Of a stretch of DNA of 64,000 nt, positions 36,624-46,425 are shown in pieces. This stretch comes from Rhizobium sp. RU36D (GTDB taxonomy: Bacteria > Pseudomonadota > Alphaproteobacteria > Rhizobiales > Rhizobiaceae). A program made the translations under genes and the position numbers. Numbering within the stretch: position 1 is the first letter of the stretch; every line of letters begins with the position of its first letter. Under the pieces are notes generated by a model that was not told the DNA's origin, ran no database searches, and saw only the letters and a program-made list of their open reading frames with translations. The DNA lies in the NCBI RefSeq assembly GCF_900176345.1, contig NZ_FWXU01000019.1, positions 1 to 64,000 of the forward strand. Direction: 5' to 3'.

Positions 36624-36746
36624 TGCTTATCCGAGGCGTCATTGTTTCGCCGCAAGAATTGTGCAATTGGTCGGCGATAGTATTAACGTGAGGCAGGTTC
36701 GTGCGTGGAGCGGCCTGCAAGCCCGCGCGTATCGGGGGAAAACAAG

Positions 36747-37691
36747 ATGAGCTGGACAAACAAACGCATGAAGGCCCTGGTGCTGAGCGCTGCCATTGTA
36801 GCGCTTGCGATGGGTCACGTTCCGGTCGTGGCACCGGCTTTCGCGGCTTCGGAAATCCAGGCCGTGGTCAACAAGACGGCCGTCACCAGCGGCGACATTT
36901 CACGGCGCCAGGCGTTTCTGAAACTGCAGCGGCGCACCGGAAACCTTGCCAAGATCGCCAAGGAAGAGATGGTGGACGAGATCCTGAAGCGTCAGGAAAT
37001 CGCGCGCGTCGGCATGTCCGTCAGCACGACCGACGTCGATGCGGCTTTCGAACGCTTTTCGGCCTCCAACAAGCTGTCGTCGCAGCAAATGTCGCAGATC
37101 CTGAACCAGGCCGGTGTGGGGGTCGAGCATTTCAAGGCCTTCATCGCCGTCCAGATGAGCTGGCCGCGTCTCGTCAACGCCCGCTATAATTCCAGGGGCA
37201 AGATGTCGAACCAGGAAGTCGTCACGCGCCTCCTGGAAAACAAGCAGAAGCCGGTGACGACGGAATATTTCCTCAAGCAGGTGATCTTCGTCGTGCCGGA
37301 ATCCAAGCGCAACGCCATCACCGGCAAGCGCAAGGCCGAAGCCGAGGCCTCGCGATCGAAATTCCCCGGCTGCGAACAGGCCATGGATTTCGCCAGGGGC
37401 TATAAGGACGTGTCCATCCGCAATCTGGGCCGCGTCATGGCGCCGGAACTGCCGGCCGAATGGAAGCCCCTGATCGAGAAGGCATCTGGCGGCACCACGG
37501 GCACGCGCGTCACCGAAAAGGGCGTCGAGTATCTCGCCATCTGCAATCAGCGGCAGGTCTCCGACGACGCGGCCGCCGAGGTGGTTTTCCGGGCCGAAGA
37601 CCTCGGCAAGGCCAACGCGCAGCAGGACGATCCGAACTCCAAGAAATATCTGGAAGAGCTGCGTTCCAAGGCGCAAATCATATACCGCTGA
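36747..37691 (+). CDS. surA: SurA-like periplasmic chaperone/peptidyl-prolyl isomerase
   Basis: A 314-residue periplasmic protein. The signal peptide is about 1-33 (ALVLSAAIVALAMG, cleavage near AFAAS). A SurA N-terminal chaperone domain follows (SEIQAVVNKTAVTSGDISRRQAFLKL), then one degenerate rotamase-like region (YFLKQVIFVVP, SIRNLGRVMAPELP, VEYLAICNQRQV). It escorts outer-membrane barrels, including LptD, to BAM. I chose ATG 36747. Position after lptD and before pdxA-rsmA matches the E. coli surA-pdxA-rsmA order. Confidence 0.88.
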   Translation: MSWTNKRMKALVLSAAIVALAMGHVPVVAPAFAASEIQAVVNKTAVTSGDISRRQAFLKLQRRTGNLAKIAKEEMVDEILKRQEIARVGMSVSTTDVDAAFERFSASNKLSSQQMSQILNQAGVGVEHFKAFIAVQMSWPRLVNARYNSRGKMSNQEVVTRLLENKQKPVTTEYFLKQVIFVVPESKRNAITGKRKAEAEASRSKFPGCEQAMDFARGYKDVSIRNLGRVMAPELPAEWKPLIEKASGGTTGTRVTEKGVEYLAICNQRQVSDDAAAEVVFRAEDLGKANAQQDDPNSKKYLEELRSKAQIIYR

Positions 37692-37706
37692 CGCGGACGG
37701 AGCCGA

Positions 37707-38732
37707 ATGAGCGACGCATCATCACTTCCGCTTGCGCTGAGCCAGGGCGATCCCGCAGGCATCGGCCCCGATATTGCGCTGACCGCGTGGCTGAGGCGCG
37801 CGGAAACGAAGCTGCCGCCATTCGTTTACATCGGCGATCCCAAGGTCTTGGCCGTGCGTGCTCGGCAGTTGGAGATCGAGGTTCCGGTGCGGGAATGCAC
37901 CGTCGAGGCGGCCGTAAGCACGTTTGCCCAGGCGTTTCCGGTGCTCCCCGTACCGGCGGGCATAGACGTTGTTGCAGGCGAACCACATGTCGCGACGGCC
38001 AAGGGCACGATCGCCGCCATCGAAACGGCTGTGTCGCTCTGCATGTCCGGCAAGGCGTCGGCCGTTGTCACCAATCCGATCGCCAAATCGGTGCTCTATG
38101 AGGCCGGTTTCGGCTTTCCCGGCCATACGGAATTCCTGGCGGACCTGGTGAAGCGCGCAACGGGCACAAATCCACGGTCAGTGATGATGCTCGCCGGCCC
38201 CAAGCTGAGGGCCGTGCCCGTGACCGTGCATATTCCGGTGAAGGACGTGGCCCCGGCGCTGACGGAGGCGCTGATCGTCGACACGGCGCGGATTGTTGCC
38301 CACGACCTCAAGAGCCGTTTCGGGCTGGAGCGCCCGCGCCTTGCCGTGGCCGGTCTCAATCCCCATGCCGGCGAAAGCGGGACGATGGGTCTGGAAGACC
38401 AGGACATCATTCATCCTGCCGTACGCAAGCTTCGTGACGAAGGCATTGATGCCTTTGGTCCCCTGCCCGCGGATACCATGTTCCATGAGGATGCCCGCGC
38501 CCGCTATGACGTGGCGCTGTGCATGTATCACGACCAGGCGCTGATCCCGGTGAAGGCACTGGATTTCGATGAATCTGTTAATGTGACGCTCGGGCTTCCC
38601 TTCGTGCGCACCTCGCCGGATCATGGTACGGCCTTTGGCATTGCGGGCGCCGGGATCGCCCGCGAGACTAGCCTGGTGGCCGCCCTGAAACTGGCGGCGG
38701 ACCTCAGCCGGCACGGAGCTTCGACTTCCTGA
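37707..38732 (+). CDS. pdxA: 4-hydroxythreonine-4-phosphate dehydrogenase
   Basis: A 341-residue NAD-dependent enzyme of pyridoxal 5'-phosphate synthesis (DXP-dependent route). Signature segments: [57 protein letters not shown], and [15 protein letters not shown] with metal-binding histidines. Full length. It lies 15 bp after surA and its stop shares a base with the rsmA start. Confidence 0.96.
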   Translation: MSDASSLPLALSQGDPAGIGPDIALTAWLRRAETKLPPFVYIGDPKVLAVRARQLEIEVPVRECTVEAAVSTFAQAFPVLPVPAGIDVVAGEPHVATAKGTIAAIETAVSLCMSGKASAVVTNPIAKSVLYEAGFGFPGHTEFLADLVKRATGTNPRSVMMLAGPKLRAVPVTVHIPVKDVAPALTEALIVDTARIVAHDLKSRFGLERPRLAVAGLNPHAGESGTMGLEDQDIIHPAVRKLRDEGIDAFGPLPADTMFHEDARARYDVALCMYHDQALIPVKALDFDESVNVTLGLPFVRTSPDHGTAFGIAGAGIARETSLVAALKLAADLSRHGASTS

Positions 38733-39562
38733 TGGCCTCCTTCGACGGCCTGCCGCCACTGCGTGACGTTATCCAACGTCACGGCCTGGATGCCCGCAAG
38801 GCGTTGGGCCAGAACTTCCTGCTCGACCTCAATCTCACCCAGAAGATCGCCCGAACGGCAGGCCCACTGGAGGGCGTCACTGTTTTTGAGGTGGGCCCGG
38901 GCCCCGGCGGCCTGACGCGCGCCATCCTGGCGCTGGGCGCTGCCAAGGTGATCGCCGTGGAGCGCGACGCCCGCTGCCTGCCGGCCCTGGCGGAGATTGC
39001 GGATCACTATCCCGGCCGTCTTGAGGTCATCGAAGGTGACGCCCTCAAGACCGATTTCGAGGCGCTGGCGCCGCAGCGACCCGTCCGCATCATTGCCAAC
39101 CTGCCCTATAATGTCGGCACGCAATTGCTGATCAACTGGCTTTTGCCGCGCCAATGGCCTCCCTTCTGGGAATCGCTGACGCTGATGTTCCAGAAGGAAG
39201 TGGGCCAGCGGATCGTGGCTGAGGCCGATGACAACCACTATGGACGGCTTGGGGTTCTCTGCGGCTGGCGGTGCCAATCCCACATGGCCTTCGATGTGCC
39301 GCCGCAGGCCTTCACGCCACCACCGAAGGTCACGTCATCGGTGGTGCATCTGATACCGAGAGCGCAGCCGCTGCCCTGCGACAGCGATGCGCTGGAGCGT
39401 GTGACGCTTGCGGCCTTCGGCCAGAGGCGCAAGATGCTGCGTCAGAGCCTGAAGCCCCTCGGCGGCGAAGCTCTGCTGAACAAGGCCGATATCGATCCGT
39501 CACGCCGGGCGGAGACGCTCTCGGTGGAGGAATTTGTGCGGATTGCCAATCTCGTCGGGTGA
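38732..39562 (+). CDS. rsmA: 16S rRNA dimethyladenosine transferase
   Basis: A 276-residue methyltransferase (KsgA) that dimethylates two adjacent adenines in helix 45 of 16S rRNA, a late check in 30S assembly. It has [10 protein letters not shown], the SAM site [10 protein letters not shown] (51-60), an acidic VERDA and the catalytic NLPYN (123-127). The C-terminal helical domain is complete. Its start overlaps the pdxA stop by one base (TGATG). Confidence 0.96.
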   Translation: MASFDGLPPLRDVIQRHGLDARKALGQNFLLDLNLTQKIARTAGPLEGVTVFEVGPGPGGLTRAILALGAAKVIAVERDARCLPALAEIADHYPGRLEVIEGDALKTDFEALAPQRPVRIIANLPYNVGTQLLINWLLPRQWPPFWESLTLMFQKEVGQRIVAEADDNHYGRLGVLCGWRCQSHMAFDVPPQAFTPPPKVTSSVVHLIPRAQPLPCDSDALERVTLAAFGQRRKMLRQSLKPLGGEALLNKADIDPSRRAETLSVEEFVRIANLVG

Positions 39563-39565
39563 CAG

Positions 39566-39590
39566 CGGTCGGCAATCCGACCGTGTCTTT
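39566..39590 (+). terminator. Terminator after rsmA
   Basis: A 7-bp stem CGGTCGG/CCGACCG (39566-39572 with 39577-39583), with a CAAT loop, then TGTCTTTT. It ends the lptF-rsmA block between convergent rsmA and gmk. Confidence 0.7.
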
Positions 39591-39611
39591 TGAAAAATTT
39601 CCGACTGTCGA

Positions 39612-40262
39612 TCAGGCCTTCACGAGGCCTTCGACGAAATCGAACAGGCCGTGGCGGCGATCGCGGCGCAGGCGTTCAGCGCGGATGATCGCCTGGACAG
39701 CCTCAAAGGCGGACTGCAGGTCGTCATTGACGATGACATAATCATATTCGCGCCAATGGGCGATTTCCGCGCGGGAATTGGCGAGCCGCATCTGAATCAC
39801 CTCTTCGGTATCCTCGGCACGGCGATGCAGGCGGGACTGCAATTCCTGCATGGTGGGCGGCAGGATGAAGATCGACACGACGTCGGCCGCCATCTTCTCC
39901 TGCAACTGCTGGGCACCCTGCCAGTCGATGTCGAACAGCATGTCACGGCCCTCGGCCATGGCGATTTCGACCGCCTCACGTGGTGTGCCGTAATAATTGC
40001 CGTGGACCTGCGCCCATTCCAGAAGCGATTCCGAGGTGCGCAAGGCTTCGAACTCACGCTGCGAGGCGAAATGATAGTGGACGCCTTCGATCTCGCTCTG
40101 CCGCCTGGCACGCGTCGTCACGCTGACGGACAGGCTGATCTCCTTGTCCTTGTCCAGCAAGGTTCGCGCAATCGTTGACTTGCCCGCGCCCGACGGCGAG
40201 GAAATCACGAGCATGAGACCCCGACGGGCGATCCTGGTATTGCTTTCCCCGGACTTCGACAT
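39612..40262 (-). CDS. gmk: Guanylate kinase
   Basis: A 216-residue enzyme that phosphorylates GMP/dGMP to GDP/dGDP. P-loop SPSGAGKST (22-30), GMP-binding segment ([18 protein letters not shown]), HGNYYGTP and lid region ([17 protein letters not shown]) are all intact. It starts 4 bp after the YicC gene stop and belongs to the fabD-to-gmk minus-strand series. Confidence 0.96.
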   Translation of the reverse strand: MSKSGESNTRIARRGLMLVISSPSGAGKSTIARTLLDKDKEISLSVSVTTRARRQSEIEGVHYHFASQREFEALRTSESLLEWAQVHGNYYGTPREAVEIAMAEGRDMLFDIDWQGAQQLQEKMAADVVSIFILPPTMQELQSRLHRRAEDTEEVIQMRLANSRAEIAHWREYDYVIVNDDLQSAFEAVQAIIRAERLRRDRRHGLFDFVEGLVKA

Positions 40263-40266
40263 GCGG

Positions 40267-41157
40267 CTACTCCAAATTCTGGATCTGTTCCCGGAACTGG
40301 TCGATCACGACCTTCAGTTCGATGCCTGCCGTTGTCACGGCAACGCTGTTCGACTTGGAGCAGATGGTATTCGATTCACGGTTAAATTCTTGGGCAATGA
40401 AATCAAGCTTGCGGCCGACCGGCGCGCCCTGGGCGAGCAGTTCGTGGGCAGCCGCCACATGGGCCGTCAGCCGGTCGATCTCTTCGCGCAGGTCGGCCTT
40501 GGTGGCGAGCAAAGCCGCCTCCATGTAGAGCCGGTCCGCGTCGAGCGCCGGTGCGGCACCGATGAGAGCCGCAACCTGCGCCTCCAGCCGGCGGGCGATC
40601 TCCTCGGGCGATCTGGAGGGATCCGCTTCGACCTGGCGCGTCAGTTCCTCGATGCGATCCACGTGGCCGGCGAGAATGCGACGGAGCGCTTCCCCCTCCG
40701 ATTGGCGCATGGCGACGAGGGACGTCACGGCCTGTTCCAGCCCGGTGAGAATCGCCTTCTCACGCTTCGCGCGCTCCTCTTCGCCGTCCTCGGCCTCCCG
40801 CAGGTCCACGAGACCGCGGATCGAGAGGAGCGTATCGAGCCTGAGCGCTGTCGGCTCGACAATCGCCGGTCCCAGCCGATCGCGCAGGGCAAGCACCGCG
40901 GACAAAGCATCCTCGTTGAGCACCGCGTCGATACGGTTTTCCATCGTCGTGACGGAAAGAGATACCTGCAGGTTGCCTCGGCTGACCTGTGCAGAAATCA
41001 CCCGGCGCACCTCGCCCTCCAAGGCCTCCATGCCCTGTGGCAGGCGCAGCCGCAGATCCAGTCCCTTTCCGTTGACGGAACGGATTTCCCAGGTCCAGTG
41101 ATGGCGGCCGGTTGCTCCCTCGCTGCGGGCGAAGCCGGTCATGGATTGCAGTGCCAT
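40267..41157 (-). CDS. YicC family endoribonuclease-like protein
   Basis: A 296-residue YicC/YloC protein. It starts [14 protein letters not shown], the family hallmark, has an N-terminal domain with [17 protein letters not shown] and a C-terminal DUF1732 region ([32 protein letters not shown]). E. coli YicC is reported as an endoribonuclease affecting RyhB stability; that role is carried over from memory. I used ATG 41157; the frame continues upstream without family similarity. gmk follows after 4 bp, a conserved pairing. Confidence 0.92.
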   Translation of the reverse strand: MALQSMTGFARSEGATGRHHWTWEIRSVNGKGLDLRLRLPQGMEALEGEVRRVISAQVSRGNLQVSLSVTTMENRIDAVLNEDALSAVLALRDRLGPAIVEPTALRLDTLLSIRGLVDLREAEDGEEERAKREKAILTGLEQAVTSLVAMRQSEGEALRRILAGHVDRIEELTRQVEADPSRSPEEIARRLEAQVAALIGAAPALDADRLYMEAALLATKADLREEIDRLTAHVAAAHELLAQGAPVGRKLDFIAQEFNRESNTICSKSNSVAVTTAGIELKVVIDQFREQIQNLE

Positions 41158-41271
41158 TCTTCGCCCCCCAGCGAAACAGTGGATCGCGCGGCAAACCCTC
41201 AAGGGGTCGCATACGGCGCTCGTTCTTGTCCTGGATACGTATGAGCGCCCGGCATCCGGGAGCTTCACGTG

Positions 41272-42504
41272 TCAGTTCTTCTTGCCCTTCTTGACGACGG
41301 CAGGCTGGGCTGGCTCTTCGGCCTCACCCTCCGGCTGTCCGTCAACGAGTATTTCCGGATCCGCGCCGCGCTCGGCCTCGATCTTGCGCCAGCGGCGGAC
41401 ATTGGCGTTGTGCTCTTCCAGCGTCTGCGCGAAGAGATGCCCGCCGGTGCCATCGGCCACGAAATAGAGATCCTTGCTTCGCCAGGGATTGGCAACCGCT
41501 TCAAGAGCCGCGCGGCCGGGATTGGCAATCGGCGTCGGCGGCAGTCCCTTGATCACATAGGTGTTGTAGGGCGTCTCTTTCTTGATGTCGGACTGATAGA
41601 TTGGCCGATCGGATGGCTTTCCATCGCCGCCGAACAGCCCGTAGACGATCGTCGGATCGGACTGAAGCCGCATGCCCTTGTTCAGCCGGTTGTAGAAGAC
41701 CGATGCGACATGGGCGCGCTCGTCGGCCCGGCCGGTTTCCTTTTCGACGATGGAAGCGAGGATGACGAGTTCTTCCTTCGACTTCAAAGGCAGGTCGGGA
41801 TCACGGCGCTGCCAAACCTCGTCAATCAGCTTCTGCTGGGCCGCGAGCATCTGCTTGACGATGTCGGCGCGTTTGTCACCGCGCGAATAGAGATAGGTGT
41901 CCGGGCGCAGGCTGCCTTCGGGTGGAAGTTCGGCCGGAAGGTCGCCTTCCAGAATGCTGTCTTCGGCGAGCTTGTTGAACATCTGCTTGACCGTCAGGCC
42001 CTCCGGGAACGAGACGGAATAGGTGATCGACTTGCCGGATTTGAGGAGATCCATGATCTCCTTCATCGACGCGCCGGCCCGTATGGCATATTCGCCGGCC
42101 TTCAGGCTTTCACCCTCTTCGAGATAGATGTCGGAGACATAGCGGAAGATGCGGCCGTCGCTGACGATGCCATTGCGCTCCAGGCTGCTGCCAATTTCGG
42201 CGGGCCCTGCCCCATTGCGCACCACGAAATTGGTGTTCACCGCCAGCGGCCCGGGATTCTGATAGGCGGACATGACGTAGTAGAAGGCTGCGACCGCCAC
42301 GACGCAAAGGGCAACCGCCAGCGTCATGATGAAGTTCAGGAAAATCACCAGCTGGCTGCGGGCCTTGCGCGAGCGGCGCGGCGGCTGCGGAACACGCTCC
42401 GGCTTCAGCGCCTCATTCGGAGATTTGGGAATGATCGGGCCTTTCGGCGCGTCCTCGCTGTTGCGGCCGAATGGAATCCCGTTGTTCTGGTTCTTATCGG
42501 TCAC
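41272..42504 (-). CDS. mltG: Endolytic murein transglycosylase MltG
   Basis: A 410-residue inner-membrane enzyme that cuts nascent peptidoglycan strands and so sets glycan chain length. A cytoplasmic Pro-rich tail (1-50) precedes one helix (about 51-79). Then come a LysM-like subdomain (AIGSSLERNGI to IRAGASMKEIMDLL region) and the YceG catalytic domain with LASIVEKETG (catalytic Glu about 254-256) and RLQSDPTIVYG. The C-terminus is Lys/Glu-rich. The start is GTG at 42504. It lies downstream of fabF, as in many alphaproteobacteria. Confidence 0.94.
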   Translation of the reverse strand: MTDKNQNNGIPFGRNSEDAPKGPIIPKSPNEALKPERVPQPPRRSRKARSQLVIFLNFIMTLAVALCVVAVAAFYYVMSAYQNPGPLAVNTNFVVRNGAGPAEIGSSLERNGIVSDGRIFRYVSDIYLEEGESLKAGEYAIRAGASMKEIMDLLKSGKSITYSVSFPEGLTVKQMFNKLAEDSILEGDLPAELPPEGSLRPDTYLYSRGDKRADIVKQMLAAQQKLIDEVWQRRDPDLPLKSKEELVILASIVEKETGRADERAHVASVFYNRLNKGMRLQSDPTIVYGLFGGDGKPSDRPIYQSDIKKETPYNTYVIKGLPPTPIANPGRAALEAVANPWRSKDLYFVADGTGGHLFAQTLEEHNANVRRWRKIEAERGADPEILVDGQPEGEAEEPAQPAVVKKGKKN

Positions 42505-42580
42505 CGGCAGTCCTCTTTATTTCCGTATGGCTGCTGTTTGACCGTTCATTGCGGCAAAAAGCAGGTCCGTAAAATCAGTA

Positions 42581-42608
42581 GGGCAAGGCGGACAGCCACG
42601 CCTTGCCC
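42581..42608 (-). terminator. Hairpin after fabF
   Basis: A perfect 10-bp stem, GGGCAAGGCG/CGCCTTGCCC, with an 8-nt loop, just past the fabF stop on the minus strand. The tail TACTGATTTT is a weak T-run, so partial read-through into mltG is likely. Confidence 0.65.
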
Positions 42609-42624
42609 GCCAGTCATTTAAAAA

Positions 42625-43887
42625 TTATCCCTCGTAGCGGCGCAATACCAGCGACGCGTTCGTTCCGCCAAATCCGAACGAATTCGACAGCGCCACATTG
42701 ATCTCCCGCTTGCGTGCCTTGTGCGGCACGAGGTCAATTGCGGTCTCGACACTTGGGTTGTCGAGATTGAGCGTTGGCGGGGCGACGTTATCGCGAATGG
42801 CCAGCGCCGAGAAGATGGCCTCGACGGCACCGGCGGCGCCTAAGAGATGCCCGATCGCCGACTTGGTCGAGGACATCGAGATCTTCGATGCGGAGTCTCC
42901 CACGAGACGTTCCACAGCGCCGAGCTCGATGGTGTCGGCCATGGTCGATGTGCCATGGGCATTGATGTAGTCGATGTCCGCAGGGGTCAGACGGGCGCGC
43001 TTCAGCGCCATGGTCATGCAGCGGAATGCACCGTCGCCATCTTCGGAGGGAGCGGTGATGTGGAAGGCGTCGCCTGACAGGCCATAACCCACGACTTCGG
43101 CAATGATGTTGGCACCACGGGCCAGGGCATGCTCGAGTTCTTCGAGCACGACGATGCCCGCACCTTCGCCCATGACGAAGCCGTCGCGGTCGCGGTCATA
43201 AGGACGCGATGCCTTTTCGGGGCTGTCATTGTGCTGCGTGGACAGGGCCTTGCAGGCAGCAAATCCCGCCAGCGAAATGCGGCTGATCGGCGATTCCGTG
43301 CCGCCGGCGACCATGACGTCGGCATCGCCCAGCGCAATCAAGCGGCTCGCGTCGCCGATGGCATGGGCACCCGTCGAGCAGGCGGTGACCACCGAATGGT
43401 TCGGACCGCGCAACTTGTGGCGGATCGAGACCTGGCCCGAGGCCAGATTGATCAGACGACCGGGAATGAAGAAGGGAGACAGGCGACGCGGGCCCTTGTC
43501 GCGCAGGATGTGCCCTGCCTCGACAATGCCTTCCAAGCCACCAATGCCGGAGCCGATCAGGACACCGGTTGCGCACTGGTCGTCATAGGTCTCGGGGTGC
43601 CAACCGGCATCCTTGAGCGCCATGTCGGCCGCGGCAATTGCGTAGATGATGAATTTGTCGACCTTGCGCTGTTCCTTCAGCTCCATCCAATCATCGGGAT
43701 TGAAGTTGCCGTCGGCGGCATCGCCAAGGGGAATACGGCACGCGATCTTGGCCGCGATATCCTCGACCTCGAAATCCGTTACACGCTGCGCGCCGCTCTG
43801 CCCGGCCAGAAGCCGTGACCATGTTAACTCCGTGCCTAAGCCCAGAGGAGATACCATTCCGGTACCCGTAATTACGACACGCCTCAT
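42625..43887 (-). CDS. fabF: 3-oxoacyl-ACP synthase II
   Basis: A 420-residue condensing enzyme that extends acyl-ACP with malonyl-ACP. The Cys-His-His active site is intact: C170 in VVTACSTGAH, His in NAHGTSTM and His in KSAIGHLLGAAG. Full length, starting MRRVVITGTGMVSPLG. It is 102 bp downstream of acpP, which has its own terminator. Cytoplasmic dimer. Confidence 0.96.
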   Translation of the reverse strand: MRRVVITGTGMVSPLGLGTELTWSRLLAGQSGAQRVTDFEVEDIAAKIACRIPLGDAADGNFNPDDWMELKEQRKVDKFIIYAIAAADMALKDAGWHPETYDDQCATGVLIGSGIGGLEGIVEAGHILRDKGPRRLSPFFIPGRLINLASGQVSIRHKLRGPNHSVVTACSTGAHAIGDASRLIALGDADVMVAGGTESPISRISLAGFAACKALSTQHNDSPEKASRPYDRDRDGFVMGEGAGIVVLEELEHALARGANIIAEVVGYGLSGDAFHITAPSEDGDGAFRCMTMALKRARLTPADIDYINAHGTSTMADTIELGAVERLVGDSASKISMSSTKSAIGHLLGAAGAVEAIFSALAIRDNVAPPTLNLDNPSVETAIDLVPHKARKREINVALSNSFGFGGTNASLVLRRYEG

Positions 43888-43921
43888 CGCCTGTAACTTA
43901 CCCCGCCTACGAAGTCGATGT

Positions 43922-43948
43922 TAAAAAAATGCCGCTCGCGGCAGCGGC
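43922..43948 (-). terminator. Terminator of acpP
   Basis: On the minus strand, GCCGCT and AGCGGC (43943-43948 with 43931-43936) form a stem followed by an uninterrupted T-run (the A-run at 43923-43929). A second GC-rich hairpin (about 43952-43978) lies between it and the acpP stop. Confidence 0.85.
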
Positions 43949-43989
43949 TCTGCCGGGTCGGGCCAAGGCCCGCCCGGCGAAGCACGAGA

Positions 43990-44226
43990 TCAGGCCTGAG
44001 CCTTCTCGATGAACTTGACGGCATCGCCGACCGTCAGGATGCTGTCAGCGGCATCGTCCGGAATCTCAACGCCGAATTCCTCTTCGAAGGCCATGACGAG
44101 TTCGACAGTGTCGAGCGAGTCCGCACCGAGGTCGTCGATGAAGCTTGCGCCTTCGACAACCTTTTCGGCGTCAACGCCGAGATGATCAATAACAATTTTC
44201 TTTACGCGTTCTGCGATATCGCTCAT
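43990..44226 (-). CDS. acpP: Acyl carrier protein
   Basis: A 78-residue acidic carrier. The phosphopantetheine serine is S37 in [10 protein letters not shown]. It carries acyl chains for FabD, FabG and FabF, encoded on both sides, and for lipid A synthesis. The start at 44226 gives [12 protein letters not shown]; a longer frame from 44253 begins inside a palindrome and is not used. It has a dedicated terminator, consistent with very high expression. Confidence 0.97.
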   Translation of the reverse strand: MSDIAERVKKIVIDHLGVDAEKVVEGASFIDDLGADSLDTVELVMAFEEEFGVEIPDDAADSILTVGDAVKFIEKAQA

Positions 44227-44254
44227 GTCGGTTTCCTCGACCTTTTCAATCACA

Positions 44255-44275
44255 AGGGTGCCATAATGGCACCCT
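44255..44275. promoter_or_regulatory. Perfect palindrome in the acpP upstream region
   Basis: AGGGTGCCAT (44255-44264), one central base, then ATGGCACCCT (44266-44275): a 21-bp perfect palindrome 29-49 bp before the acpP start. As RNA it makes an 8-bp stem with a 5-nt loop in the leader; as DNA it could be an operator. No other gene lies in 44276-44478. Confidence 0.6.
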
Positions 44276-44478
44276 GCCCTGTTTGAGCCGGAAAGCGGGG
44301 AAAACCCTTATTTCCGGCAAACCTTAGTTACCCGTACAGCTGCGACCCGACCATGCGAATGCATAACCGCCGCCTGTTTTGTCGGGACGACTGTTCACAG
44401 TCATGGCCCGCTTAACATGGTTTAGTGCCGTCGCAAAGCCTGAAAATCGGCGGCGGCGGCGCCCTCAACATGCAATTC

Positions 44479-44504
44479 CGCCGCCACAGTCCCCTGTGGC
44501 GGCG
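44479..44504 (-). terminator. Hairpin after fabG
   Basis: A perfect 11-bp stem, CGCCGCCACAG/CTGTGGCGGCG, with a 4-nt loop, starting 6 bp after the fabG stop on the minus strand. There is no T-run, so it may instead protect the fabD-fabG message 3' end. Confidence 0.6.
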
Positions 44505-44510
44505 AAGGGA

Positions 44511-45248
44511 TCAGATCATGGCCATGCCGCCGTTGACGTGAAGCGTCTGGCCGGTCATGTAGGCCGCCTCGTTGGAAGCGAGGTAGACGACGGCGGACGC
44601 AACCTCGGCGCCGGTGCCCATGCGCTTCATGGGGATAGCCCCCATGATCGCGTCCTTCTGCTTGTCGTTCAGCTTGCCGGTCATGGCGCTTTCGATGAAG
44701 CCGGGAGCCACGCAGTTGACCGTGACGTTACGCGTGGCGATCTCCTGGCCAAGTGACTTCGTAAAGCCGATCATGCCCGCCTTAGAGGCGCAGTAGTTGG
44801 CCTGCCCCGGATTGCCGGTGACGCCGACGACGGAGGTGATGTTGATGATGCGGCCAAAGCGGCGGCGCATCATCGGATGGGTCAGTTCCCGCGTCAGGCG
44901 GAAGACGGCGGTCAGATTGACCTCAAGCACCGCGTCCCAATCGGCATCGCTCATGCGAACGAACAGGCCGTCCTTGGTGATGCCGGCATTGTTGACCAGG
45001 ATGTCGACGCCTTCCAGTTCAGCCTCGGCCTTCTCGCCAAGCGCCTTCACTTCGGCGCGGTCCGACAGGTTGGCCGGGAAGATCTTGACGCGATCACCAA
45101 GCTCGCCGGCCAGCGCCTCAAGCTTTTCGACGCGCGTGCCATGCAGGCCGACGATCGCGCCCTGGGCATGCAACTGACGGGCAATCTCCTCGCCAATGCC
45201 GCCGGTAGCGCCCGTCACCAAGGCCTTGCGGCCGCTCAGATCAAACAT
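44511..45248 (-). CDS. fabG: 3-oxoacyl-ACP reductase
   Basis: A 245-residue NADPH-dependent SDR that reduces beta-ketoacyl-ACP. It has TGATGGIGEEIA, the NNAGITKDGLF segment, the serine of INITSVVG and YCASKAGMIGFTKS. Ends in HVNGGMAMI as usual for FabG. It lies 29 bp downstream of fabD. Confidence 0.96.
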   Translation of the reverse strand: MFDLSGRKALVTGATGGIGEEIARQLHAQGAIVGLHGTRVEKLEALAGELGDRVKIFPANLSDRAEVKALGEKAEAELEGVDILVNNAGITKDGLFVRMSDADWDAVLEVNLTAVFRLTRELTHPMMRRRFGRIINITSVVGVTGNPGQANYCASKAGMIGFTKSLGQEIATRNVTVNCVAPGFIESAMTGKLNDKQKDAIMGAIPMKRMGTGAEVASAVVYLASNEAAYMTGQTLHVNGGMAMI

Positions 45249-45277
45249 GGTTTCAATCCCTTTCGTTGATGGGCCGG

Positions 45278-46222
45278 TCAGCCGTTGAGGCTTGCAAGCG
45301 CGGCCTCGATATCGGCAGGGCCGTTGACGGCAATGCCGGTCACGCTCTTGTCGATGCGACGGGCCAGACCCGTCAGCACCTTGCCGGCTCCAATTTCATA
45401 AAGCGTGGTCACACTGTTGGCGGCAAACCACTCGACCGTCTCGCGCCAGCGAACCTGACCGGTCACCTGTTCCACAAGAAGAGCTGCGATCTCTTCGGCA
45501 TTGCTGACGGGGGCGGCGCGCACATTGGCAATGACGGGGACCAGCGGGTCCTTCTTCTCCACCTTGGCCAGGGCTTCCCGCATGGCATCGGCGGCCGGAC
45601 CCATAAGCGCCGAATGGAAGGGGGCCGAAACCGGCAGCATGATGGCGCGCTTGGCGCCTTTCTCTGTCGCAAGGGCGGCTGCCTTTTCCACAGCGGACTT
45701 GGCGCCCGAGATAACCAGCTGGCCACCGCCATTGTCATTGGCGATCTGGCAGGGGCCTTCAGAGGAGGCTGCAGCGCAGACCGCATCGACATCGCCGTGC
45801 TCAAGACCGATGATCGCGGCCATGGCGCCAGCGCCGACCGGCACCGCGGCCTGCATGGCATTGCCGCGGATGCGCAGAAGCCTGGCCGTATCGGCCAGCG
45901 TAAACATGCCGGCGGCACAGAGCGCCGAATATTCTCCGAGGGAATGGCCGGCCACATAGGAAACCTTGGCCTTCAGGTCGAGGCCACGCGCCTGCATGAC
46001 CCGGATCGCGGCGATCGACACGGCCATCAGCGCGGGCTGGGCATTGGCGGTCAGGGTCAGGGTTTCCTCCGGGCCGTTCCACATGATGTCGGACAGCTTT
46101 TCGCCCAGCGCCTCGTCGACTTCATCGAAAACGGCACGCGCTTCAGAATAGGTATCGGCGAGCTCCTTGCCCATGCCGACTGCCTGGCTGCCCTGGCCCG
46201 GAAATGTAAATGCCACACCCAT
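45278..46222 (-). CDS. fabD: Malonyl-CoA-ACP transacylase
   Basis: A 314-residue transferase that loads malonyl groups onto ACP. Nucleophile S94 in GHSLGEYSA, oxyanion region FPGQGSQ (8-14) and histidine in SAPFHSALM are intact. A GGGAAGGG ribosome-binding site precedes the ATG at 46222. First gene of the fabD-fabG-acpP-fabF series. Confidence 0.96.
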   Translation of the reverse strand: MGVAFTFPGQGSQAVGMGKELADTYSEARAVFDEVDEALGEKLSDIMWNGPEETLTLTANAQPALMAVSIAAIRVMQARGLDLKAKVSYVAGHSLGEYSALCAAGMFTLADTARLLRIRGNAMQAAVPVGAGAMAAIIGLEHGDVDAVCAAASSEGPCQIANDNGGGQLVISGAKSAVEKAAALATEKGAKRAIMLPVSAPFHSALMGPAADAMREALAKVEKKDPLVPVIANVRAAPVSNAEEIAALLVEQVTGQVRWRETVEWFAANSVTTLYEIGAGKVLTGLARRIDKSVTGIAVNGPADIEAALASLNG

Positions 46223-46425
46223 GGGATACCCTTCCCTATCGTTTTTTTCTTCCCATTCACGTTCTCGGTGAATGAGTCAAGGGCAAGACCGACTGTCCCG
46301 CATCTGTGAAAAACGGTGTGGATGACTTGCAGTCGATCAAATCGGACTTAGATTTGCGCGCGATCTTCCTCCCTCCATCGCAGCATCGGCTGCTTTATCA
46401 CCAATAGAAGAGACCGGGGTATTCC

